Assembly: GCA_938003515.1 (NCBI GenBank)
Contig: CALKYL010000487.1
Location: 1 to 5,297, forward strand
Source of the DNA: an uncultured bacterium
Lineage (GTDB): Bacteria > Planctomycetota > UBA1135 > UBA2386
DNA: 5,297 nucleotides
Direction: 5' to 3'
The notes under the pieces are model-generated. The model did no database searches. It was not told where the DNA came from and saw nothing but the letters and a program-made list of their open reading frames with translations. Positions 1 through 5,236 of this stretch are shown here, piece after piece. Made by a program: the position numbers and the translations under genes. Each line of letters starts with the position of its first letter. Positions within the stretch are counted from its first letter, which is position 1.

Positions 1-978
1 CCACGCGGCGCCGACGACGATCAGCGCCTTGCCGCCGACGACGGCGAGCACGATCCCCCCGACCGTCCAGGGCTGGTCGGCGATCGTGCGCCAGTCGAAC
101 AGCATGCCGATCGAGACGAAGAACAGGCTCGCGAACGCGTCGCGGAAGGGCTCGACCTCGGCGGCGGCCTGGCTGTGGTGATCGGAGTCCGCCAGCAGGA
201 TGCCCGCGAGGAAGGCGCCGAGCGCCAGCGACATGCCGAGGTGGGCGGTGACGACGGCGAGGCCGAGGCACCAGGTCGCCAGGAACAGCACGAACAGCTC
301 GCGGTTGCGCGTGCGGCACACGAGCGCCACCAACGGCTCGATCAGAAGGCGCGCGCCCGCGACCACGACCGCGAGCATGCCGAGGTTCCACAGCACCTGC
401 GACGGGCTCGCCGCGTGCTCGCCCGCGGCGGCGGCGGCGCCCGCCCCGGCGGGCGCGCCGTGCAGCGCGCCGAGCAGCGGGATCGCCAGCACCATCGGCA
501 CGACCGCGAGGTCCTGCGCGATCGCGATGCCGAGCACGATGCGGCCGTGCGGCGTCGAGAGCTCGCCGTGGTCGACCAGCACCTTCGTCGACGCCGCGGT
601 GCTCGACAGGCTCAACAGGAAGCCCAGGAACACCGCCGTGGCGAGGCCGGTGCCCGCGAGCCAGCAGACGAGCGTCGTGACCAGGACGGTGCCGACGATC
701 TGCACCAGGCCGCCGCGCACGATGGTCCGGCGCAGCCGGGCGAGGTGGTGCAGCGGCACCTCGAGCCCGACGGCGAACAGCAGCACGACGATGCCGACCT
801 CGGCGATCTCGCGCACCATCGCCTCGTGCCGGACGAGGCCGACGGCGTGCGGCCCGACCATGACGCCCGCGACCAGGAAGCCGACGATCGGCGGCAGGCG
901 CAGCCGGTGGAAGGTCACCGCGACGCCGACGCACAGCGCGAACAAGAGCGCCAGTTCGAGCAGGACCTCTTCGAGCAC
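1..978 (-). CDS. CPA2-family (KefB-type) monovalent cation:proton antiporter, N-terminal part, truncated by the window edge
   Basis: Integral inner-membrane antiporter that would exchange K+ or Na+ for H+. Reading the minus strand from a GTG at 978 gives 326 residues with no stop up to position 1, so the 3' end lies outside. The protein is a series of hydrophobic helices with CPA2 landmarks: RLPPIVGFLVAGVMVGP at residues 27-43, LFAVGLE at 67-73, LSLSST at 122-127, the ion-site QD pair (Q155, D156) within GIAIAQDLAVVP, LGAFLAGILLADSD at 253-266, and LFFVSIGM at 285-292. The last two closely resemble KefB/KefC. A Gly/Ala/Pro-rich stretch (about 173-194) replaces a normal inter-helix loop. The frame stays open upstream of 978, but those residues are Arg/Cys-rich and not membrane-like, whereas VLEEVLLELALLFA fits the usual family N-terminus. 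The purine run touching the GTG is too close to act as a normal ribosome site. Family assignment is firm; the transported ion and the presence of a C-terminal TrkA-N/RCK domain cannot be judged. It is transcribed divergently from the exported protein at 1206. Confidence 0.93.
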   Translation of the reverse strand, partial: MLEEVLLELALLFALCVGVAVTFHRLRLPPIVGFLVAGVMVGPHAVGLVRHEAMVREIAEVGIVVLLFAVGLEVPLHHLARLRRTIVRGGLVQIVGTVLVTTLVCWLAGTGLATAVFLGFLLSLSSTAASTKVLVDHGELSTPHGRIVLGIAIAQDLAVVPMVLAIPLLGALHGAPAGAGAAAAAGEHAASPSQVLWNLGMLAVVVAGARLLIEPLVALVCRTRNRELFVLFLATWCLGLAVVTAHLGMSLALGAFLAGILLADSDHHSQAAAEVEPFRDAFASLFFVSIGMLFDWRTIADQPWTVGGIVLAVVGGKALIVVGAAW

Positions 979-984
979 CCCTCG

Positions 985-1013
985 TTGGTAGCAGAGGCAC
1001 CGACGCGCGGAAA
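985..1013 (-). promoter_or_regulatory. Possible sigma70-like promoter of the antiporter gene
   Basis: On the minus strand, TTTCCG (1013-1008) and TACCAA (990-985) are separated by 17 bases. Each hexamer matches the sigma70 consensus at only three of six positions, so this is a weak call. Its placement is suggestive: the predicted transcription start falls on or next to the GTG at 978, which would give a leaderless mRNA and would fit the lack of a usable Shine-Dalgarno sequence. Confidence 0.25.
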
Positions 1014-1017
1014 GTAC

Positions 1018-1029
1018 GGACTGCAGTCC
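1018..1029. promoter_or_regulatory. Perfect 12-bp palindrome, possible operator
   Basis: GGACTGCAGTCC reads identically on both strands. It lies in the divergent intergenic region about 40 bp ahead of the antiporter GTG and directly upstream of the putative -35 hexamer on the minus strand, a normal position for a dimeric regulator. The surrounding bases are less GC-rich than the average of the window. Whether any protein binds here is inference. Confidence 0.3.
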
Positions 1030-1205
1030 AGCATCGGGACGGCCGCAGCGCCGGTGCCACGGCGCGGTCCGGCCAGCTGCCCGCGCGCGGCCGCGCGGCG
1101 ATCCGGCGCAGCGTGGATCGCGGGCTAGCCTCGAAGCGGAAGGACCGCCGTCGACCGATCGCCCGGCCGCCGCGCCTCGAGACCCGCATCCAGATCCGAC
1201 AACCC

Positions 1206-2519
1206 ATGCTCCAGACCCGCCTCCTCGCCCTCGCGGCTTCTTCGGTGCTGGCCGCCGCCGCCTCGGCCCAGCAGTTCTGTTCCGACAACCTCTGGCCCGT
1301 TCACATCGTCGACGCGCAGGGCAACGAGCTGCCCGTCGAGTTCGACGCGACCGTCGGCGAGAACGTGTTCGTCGTGCCGACCGAGACCGTCTACCTCGCG
1401 TTCGACCCCGCGCTCGCGAGCGGCACCTACTACGTGCACGTGACCGACACGCCGATCGACGGGCTCGACGAGGTCGTGTCGACCAACGACCCGATGGACC
1501 GCTTCGTCGCGGTGCAGAACGACAACGGCGTCATCTCGCTGTCGCTGCCGTTCTCGGCCAATCCGCAGAACGCGGTCTTCGGCGTCGGCCTCAACGGCGT
1601 CGGTCAGAGCCTGCGGCTCAACCCGTTCTCGGCGTCGCAGTACTCGCAGTGCCGCTTCAAGGCCTGGTACGGCGACGTCTGGGATCTGAGCAACGGCCCG
1701 CAGAACCCCTACCTGCTCGCCGGCGGCGTGCACCCGACCACCGGCCTGTGCGCGGTGCGCTCCTACCACTCGTTCCGGATCGGCGACGGCACCGGCAGCG
1801 ACGTCGGCGGCGTCGTGTTCGAGGACGCGAACCGCAACGGCCTGCGCGACGCGGGCGAAGCCGGCGTCGCCGGCGCGGAGGTCGTCCTGATCGGCGCCGG
1901 GGGCTCGGTGCCCGCGACGACCGGATCGGACGGCGCCTACGTCTTCGAGGACGTCGACGCCGGCGAATACACCGTCGAGCTGTCCGTGCCGACCGGCTCC
2001 GTCGCCACCACGGCGTCGTCGTTCGCGGTCACGGTCTGCGACTGCGCGCCGGTCACCGTCGGCGACTTCGGCCTCGACACCGAGGTGCTGCCGTGCGACG
2101 CCAAGCCGCTGTGCTACTGGTGGTCGTGGCAGGGCGTCTGCGAAGCGGAGCAGGCCGGCATCCTGCCGACGCTGCCGATGCTCTGCATCGTCAACACCTT
2201 CGGCCACTACGTGTCGCCGTGCAGCAAGTGGCACCTCAAGTGGTACCTGCGCTTCCAGAACGCCTGGAACATGGCCTACTCGCTGTCGGCGCAGCTGGTC
2301 GCGATGCACGCCAACGTGCTGACCGGCCGCGTGTCCGCCGCCTGCGTGATCGACGACCCGTGCCTCGGCGTCATGACCGTCGCCGAGCTGATGCAGCAGT
2401 CGGTCGCGAGCCTGTGCGCGCACCGCTACACGCCGCCGTGCAGCGGCCCGGCCCGGCACCAGCAGGCCAGGCTGCGCAACGCGCTGTGGCGCGCCAACAA
2501 CAACCAGATCTGGCGGTAG
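1206..2519 (+). CDS. Exported cysteine-rich protein with SdrD-B-type domain and C-terminal ANNN module
   Basis: A 437-aa protein of unknown function, predicted to leave the cytoplasm. Residues 1-21 form a signal peptide (positive start MLQTR, Ala/Leu core, likely cut in the ASAQ-Q region), which is why ATG 1206 is preferred to the in-frame upstream start at 1113. Residues about 22-195 look beta-rich and match no family I recognise. Residues about 199-290 are a Cna-B/SdrD-B-like domain: GGVVFEDANRNGLRDAGE carries the D-x-N-x-N-G-x-x-D calcium-loop pattern (207-218), followed by GSDGAYVFEDVDAGEYTVEL. Residues 297-437 resemble the module often found after SdrD-B domains in environmental bacteria, with AWNMAYSLSAQLVAMHANVLTG (353-374) and the terminal RANNNQIW. 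The mature chain has 14 cysteines, ten of them after residue 277, consistent with disulfides in an oxidising compartment. No LPXTG signal, PEP-CTERM tail or C-terminal membrane helix is present, so attachment to the cell is not evident. No Shine-Dalgarno sequence precedes the start. A strong hairpin follows the stop. Domain calls are from remembered family patterns. Confidence 0.88.
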   Translation: MLQTRLLALAASSVLAAAASAQQFCSDNLWPVHIVDAQGNELPVEFDATVGENVFVVPTETVYLAFDPALASGTYYVHVTDTPIDGLDEVVSTNDPMDRFVAVQNDNGVISLSLPFSANPQNAVFGVGLNGVGQSLRLNPFSASQYSQCRFKAWYGDVWDLSNGPQNPYLLAGGVHPTTGLCAVRSYHSFRIGDGTGSDVGGVVFEDANRNGLRDAGEAGVAGAEVVLIGAGGSVPATTGSDGAYVFEDVDAGEYTVELSVPTGSVATTASSFAVTVCDCAPVTVGDFGLDTEVLPCDAKPLCYWWSWQGVCEAEQAGILPTLPMLCIVNTFGHYVSPCSKWHLKWYLRFQNAWNMAYSLSAQLVAMHANVLTGRVSAACVIDDPCLGVMTVAELMQQSVASLCAHRYTPPCSGPARHQQARLRNALWRANNNQIWR

Positions 2520-2536
2520 TCCGCCGCGGTCCGGAC

Positions 2537-2573
2537 CGGCCCGCCGCGCCCGGCCCCGGGGCGCGGCGGGCCG
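2537..2573 (+). terminator. GC-rich 15-bp hairpin after the exported-protein gene, possible terminator
   Basis: The arms 2537-2551 and 2559-2573 are perfectly complementary over 15 bp with a 7-nt loop (GGCCCCG). The hairpin starts 17 bases after the TAG stop at 2517-2519 and ends well before the next gene. No T-run follows, so it is not a textbook intrinsic terminator, but a stem this stable at the end of a gene could stop polymerase or protect the 3' end of the mRNA. An adjacent 12-bp palindrome (2527-2538) overlaps its left edge. Confidence 0.5.
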
Positions 2574-2591
2574 CGTCGCGTACGTAGCGCT

Positions 2592-2614
2592 TGCACCGCC
2601 GCCGCCGCCGTGCA
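2592..2614 (+). repeat. Short (CCG)5 tract flanked by an inverted TGCAC/GTGCA pair
   Basis: Five perfect CCG units (2596-2610) sit within a 5-bp inverted pair, TGCAC at 2592-2596 and GTGCA at 2610-2614, just ahead of the aldehyde dehydrogenase start. TTGCAC at 2591-2596 could alternatively be a weak -35 hexamer, with CACAGT (2613-2618) as a poor -10; transcription would then begin almost at the ATG. In DNA this rich in C and G a five-unit triplet run is only mildly notable. Confidence 0.35.
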
Positions 2615-2627
2615 CAGTGCGCGGCGC

Positions 2628-4154
2628 ATGGACCTCTCCTTCCTGAAGAAGCTCGGCATCGGCAAGACCGCGGCGGGCGCGTTCGACGGCACGTGGCGCA
2701 AGACCGGCGGCGAACGGCTGCCGGTGCGCTCGCCGGTCGACGGCGCCGAGGTCGCCGCCGTTCGCATGGCGGACGCCGACGACTACGCGGCCGTCAGCGA
2801 CGCGGCGCACGCCGCGTTCCTGCGCTGGCGCGAGGTGCCGGCGCCGCAGCGCGGCGAATACGTGCGCCGCATCGGCAACGCGTTCCGCGAGCACAAGGAG
2901 CTGCTCGGCCGGCTGGTCACGCTCGAGGCCGGCAAGATCGTGCAGGAGGGGCTCGGCGAGGTGCAGGAGTGCATCGACATCGCCGACTTCGCGGTCGGGC
3001 TCTCCCGGCAGCTCTACGGCCTGACGATCCAGAGCGAGCGGCCGCGCCACCACATGCGCGAGACCTGGCAGCCGCTCGGCACCGTCGGCATCGTGACGGC
3101 GTTCAACTTCCCGGTCGCGGTGTGGTCGTGGAACGCGATGCTCGCGCTCGTCTGCGGCGACGCGTGCCTGTGGAAGCCGTCGCTGAAGACGCCGCTGTGC
3201 GCGATCGCCATGACCAGGATCGCGGCGTCCGTGCTCGGCGACGAGTGGGCGCCGCTGGTCGGCCTCGCGATCGGCCCCGACCTCACCGTCGGCGGCGCGC
3301 TGCTCGACGACCCCAGGGTGCCGCTCGTGTCGGCGACCGGCAGCACGCGCATGGGCCGGATCGTCGGTCCGCGCGTCGCGCAGCGCTTCGGCCGCACCCT
3401 GCTCGAGCTCGGCGGCAACAACGCGATCGTCGTCATGGACGACTGCGACCTCGGCCTCGCGGTGCGCGCGATCGTCTTCGGCGCCGTCGGCACGGCCGGC
3501 CAGCGCTGCACCACGACCCGCCGCGTGCTCGTGCACGAGAAGGTGCTCGACACGCTGCAGCGCCGGCTCGTCGAGGCCTATCGCTCGTGTCGCATCGGCG
3601 ACCCGTTCGACGGCAAGACGCTGGTCGGCCCGCTGATCGACGAACCGTCGGCGAAGGCCTTCGACGCGGCCGTCGTGACCGCCGTCGAGCAGGGCGGCGA
3701 GGTCGTCTGCGGCGGCAAGCGCGCCAAGGTCGCGCCGGCGCTGAAGGGCGGCGCCTACGTGCAGCCGACGATCGTGCGCTGCCCGAAGACGCTGCCGATC
3801 TGCAAGGAGGAGACGTTCGCGCCGATCCTCTACCTGATCCCGGTGAAGTCGCTCGACGAGGCCATCCGCCTCAACAACGACGTGCCGCAGGGCCTGAGCA
3901 GCGCGATCTTCACCGGCAGCGTCAGGAGCGCCGAGCAGTTCCTGTCGGCGGTCGGCAGCGACTGCGGCATCGCCAACGTCAACATCGGCACCAGCGGCGC
4001 CGAGATCGGCGGCGCGTTCGGCGGCGAGAAGGAGACCGGCGGCGGCCGCGAGTCGGGCTCCGACAGCTGGAAGGCCTACATGCGCCGCCAGACGAGCACC
4101 GTCAACTGGGGCGACGACCTGCCGCTCGCCCAGGGCATCCGCTTCGGCGATTGA
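2628..4154 (+). CDS. ALDH7 (antiquitin)-family aldehyde dehydrogenase, probable aminoadipate-semialdehyde / piperideine-6-carboxylate dehydrogenase
   Basis: A 508-aa cytosolic NAD(P)+-dependent aldehyde dehydrogenase, full length for the family. The active-site set is complete: N160 in TAFNFP, K183 in LWKPS, the cofactor loop ATGSTRMG at about 236-243, general base E260 in LLELGGNN, nucleophile C294 in GTAGQRCTTTRR, and E395 in the EETFAP motif. The C-terminal signature at 455-487 (TSGAEIGGAFGGEK, then TGGGRESGSD and WKAYMRR) and DLPLAQGIRF (497-506) are hallmarks of ALDH7A1/antiquitin and its bacterial relatives, as is GEVQE at 110-114. That family oxidises alpha-aminoadipate semialdehyde to alpha-aminoadipate in lysine breakdown; some members act on other aldehydes such as betaine aldehyde, so the substrate is inferred. 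ATG 2628 is chosen because MDLSFLKKLGIG makes a sensible N-terminus; an in-frame GTG at 2610 would add six residues. Neither has a Shine-Dalgarno sequence. The GHMP kinase gene follows after 35 bp on the same strand, suggesting co-transcription. Confidence 0.96.
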   Translation: MDLSFLKKLGIGKTAAGAFDGTWRKTGGERLPVRSPVDGAEVAAVRMADADDYAAVSDAAHAAFLRWREVPAPQRGEYVRRIGNAFREHKELLGRLVTLEAGKIVQEGLGEVQECIDIADFAVGLSRQLYGLTIQSERPRHHMRETWQPLGTVGIVTAFNFPVAVWSWNAMLALVCGDACLWKPSLKTPLCAIAMTRIAASVLGDEWAPLVGLAIGPDLTVGGALLDDPRVPLVSATGSTRMGRIVGPRVAQRFGRTLLELGGNNAIVVMDDCDLGLAVRAIVFGAVGTAGQRCTTTRRVLVHEKVLDTLQRRLVEAYRSCRIGDPFDGKTLVGPLIDEPSAKAFDAAVVTAVEQGGEVVCGGKRAKVAPALKGGAYVQPTIVRCPKTLPICKEETFAPILYLIPVKSLDEAIRLNNDVPQGLSSAIFTGSVRSAEQFLSAVGSDCGIANVNIGTSGAEIGGAFGGEKETGGGRESGSDSWKAYMRRQTSTVNWGDDLPLAQGIRFGD

Positions 4155-4163
4155 CGCCGGAAC

Positions 4164-4179
4164 CGGCCGTTCGCGGCCG
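4164..4179 (+). promoter_or_regulatory. TTCG-loop hairpin in the 35-bp gap before the GHMP kinase
   Basis: CGGCCG, TTCG, CGGCCG forms a 6-bp all-GC stem with a four-base loop, ending 10 bases before the GTG start at 4190 and starting 9 bases after the upstream stop. In an RNA covering both genes it would fill the space where a ribosome site normally lies. It could tune translation of the second gene, partly terminate transcription, or mark an RNA processing point. No T-run follows, so full termination is unlikely. Confidence 0.4.
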
Positions 4180-4189
4180 ATAGAGCACC

Positions 4190-5137
4190 GTGGCCAAGCC
4201 GACGCCGATCACCTTCCACGTGCCCGCCAGCGCGGCGAACCTCGGGCCCGGCTTCGGCGTCGTCGGCCTCGCGCTCGACCTGCCGCTCGGCATCACCGTC
4301 GAGCTGCGCACCGACGGCGAGGTGCTGGTCGAACGGCGCGACGACCCGTCGGCGCGCCTCGAGGACCCGCGCCACGACCCGGTGCTGCGCGGCCTGCGCC
4401 GCGGCGCCGAGCTGCTCGAGGTGTCGCTGCAGAAGGGCCTCTCGGTCGTCGTCGAGGGCACGATCCCGCGCGGCACCGGCATGGGCACGATCTCGGCCGG
4501 CTACGTCGCCGGCCTGTGCGTCGCGGTCCGGCTCGCGAAGAAGAAGTGCACGCCCGCGCAGGTGCTCGACGCGCTGGTGCCGCTCGGCGGCGACCCGGCG
4601 CACGGCGCCGCGGCGCTGCTCGGCGGCCTGACCGCGACGACGCAGCTGTCGCCGCCGCAGGAGACCGCGCTGCGCCACCGGCCACTGTCGCTGCCGGTGC
4701 ACCCGGACTGGCACTACGTCATCGCGCTGCCCGACGTGCAGATGGGCACCGCCGAGACCAAGCGCGTGCTGCCGCCGACGCTGCCGCACGCCGCCACGCG
4801 GCGCTCCGTCGGCCGCACGCTCGGCGTGCTGCACGCGCTGCAGCACGCCGACGAGGAGCTGCTGCGCGAGAGCCTGCTCGACGAGGTGCACCTGCCCTAC
4901 CGCCGCCGCCTCGTGCCCGGCCTCGACCGGGCGCTCACGGCCGCGGTCGCGGGCGGCGCCGCCGGCGCGACGATCTGCGGCCACGGCCCGGGGCTGATCG
5001 CGTTCACGACCGTGCCCGGCCGCGTGCCGGAGATCGCCAAGGCCCTCGTGCACGCGTTCGCCGAGGCGGGCCGCGAAGCGACGACCCTGACCCTGCAGAC
5101 GGCGTTCTACGGCGCGTTCCCGGCCGCGCCGAAGTGA
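4190..5137 (+). CDS. Homoserine kinase-like (ThrB-type) GHMP kinase with divergent active-site motifs
   Basis: A 315-aa cytosolic GHMP-superfamily protein, close to the roughly 300 aa of ThrB. True ThrB phosphorylates L-homoserine with ATP in threonine synthesis. ThrB-like landmarks run in order: VPASAANLGPGFG (11-23), IPRGTGMGTISAG (92-104), GGDPAHGAAALLGGL (133-147), the segment around MGTAETKRVLP (185-195), DEVHLPYRRRLVPG (231-244) and GATICGHGPGL (259-269). Several normally strict positions differ: the Asp of GFD is Gly23, the GLGSSAA phosphate loop reads GMGTISA, the HPDN-like segment is GDPAH, and the SGAGP motif reads CGHGP. The frame is intact from end to end, so this is not an obvious pseudogene; it may be an active kinase with a different substrate or a divergent ThrB. 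The start is GTG at 4190, which directly precedes the conserved N-terminal strand; no Shine-Dalgarno sequence is evident. It lies 35 bp after the aldehyde dehydrogenase gene and was probably transcribed with it. Fold assignment is confident; the exact substrate is not. Confidence 0.85.
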   Translation: MAKPTPITFHVPASAANLGPGFGVVGLALDLPLGITVELRTDGEVLVERRDDPSARLEDPRHDPVLRGLRRGAELLEVSLQKGLSVVVEGTIPRGTGMGTISAGYVAGLCVAVRLAKKKCTPAQVLDALVPLGGDPAHGAAALLGGLTATTQLSPPQETALRHRPLSLPVHPDWHYVIALPDVQMGTAETKRVLPPTLPHAATRRSVGRTLGVLHALQHADEELLRESLLDEVHLPYRRRLVPGLDRALTAAVAGGAAGATICGHGPGLIAFTTVPGRVPEIAKALVHAFAEAGREATTLTLQTAFYGAFPAAPK

Positions 5138-5151
5138 CCGGCAGCAGTCGC

Positions 5152-5180
5152 TTGCCCGGCGGAGCCGGCCTCGCTACGCT
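5152..5180 (+). promoter_or_regulatory. Probable sigma70-type promoter for the tRNA-Gly
   Basis: TTGCCC (5152-5157) and TACGCT (5175-5180) are separated by exactly 17 bases, the optimal sigma70 spacing. The -35 starts with the key TTG and the -10 has T, A and the final T of TATAAT. Transcription would begin near 5187, giving a leader of about 50 nt before the tRNA. It is the best promoter candidate in the window. Confidence 0.45.
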
Positions 5181-5207
5181 CCCCCGCCCGATCGGTGCGT
5201 GCGCGCG

Positions 5208-5233
5208 CCGGTCACCGTTCTGCGCCTGACCGG
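5208..5233 (+). repeat. Inverted repeat immediately upstream of the tRNA
   Basis: CCGGTCA (5208-5214) and TGACCGG (5227-5233) are perfect 7-base inverted copies around a 12-base loop, ending three bases before the tRNA 5' end. A third copy, TGACCGG, overlaps the stop of the GHMP kinase gene (5135-5141). As RNA the hairpin would sit in the tRNA leader, where it could assist 5' processing; on DNA it could be a binding site. Function is unproven. Confidence 0.35.
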
Positions 5234-5236
5234 AAC

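Larger units (their letters stand above)
979..1205. other. Divergent intergenic region between the antiporter and the exported protein
   Basis: This 227-bp stretch separates two start codons that face away from each other, so it should hold the promoters of both genes. I see no supported gene in it. It contains a perfect 12-bp palindrome at 1018-1029, a small GC hairpin (7-bp arms 1081-1087 and 1092-1098, 4-nt loop), a possible minus-strand promoter near 985-1013, and a lone TAGCCT at 1126-1131 that could be a -10 element for the plus-strand gene but has no recognisable -35 partner. An open frame runs through from 1113 into the exported-protein gene; its product would place 31 Arg-rich residues ahead of an intact signal peptide, so I treat that part as non-coding. 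Confidence 0.6.

Noticed and set aside
175..1128. A 317-codon plus-strand frame opposite the antiporter, and a second one at 200-991
   Set aside because: Both are antisense shadows of the minus-strand antiporter. Their products are low-complexity Arg/Ala/Asp- or Ser/Thr/Arg-rich, while the minus-strand reading matches CPA2 motifs throughout.
1113..1205. Upstream in-frame start (ATG 1113) for the exported protein
   Set aside because: It would put 31 Arg-rich residues before an intact signal peptide that starts naturally at ATG 1206.
2596..2610. (CCG)5 as a phase-variable microsatellite
   Set aside because: It is only five units and a multiple of three, lies outside the coding frame starting at 2628, and such runs arise readily in this base composition.
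1125..3536. An 803-codon open frame on the minus strand covering the exported-protein gene and half of the dehydrogenase
   Set aside because: Its product is a run of Arg, Ala, Asp, His and Gly without hydrophobic core or motifs, and it lies opposite two genes with clear domains. Long antisense frames are expected where GC content at third positions is very high.
4102..5053. Several minus-strand and alternative-frame open frames overlapping the GHMP kinase, and 4516-5229 on the plus strand
   Set aside because: All are Arg/Ala/Gly-rich shadows without recognisable motifs; the frame from 4190 carries a complete series of GHMP-like motifs.
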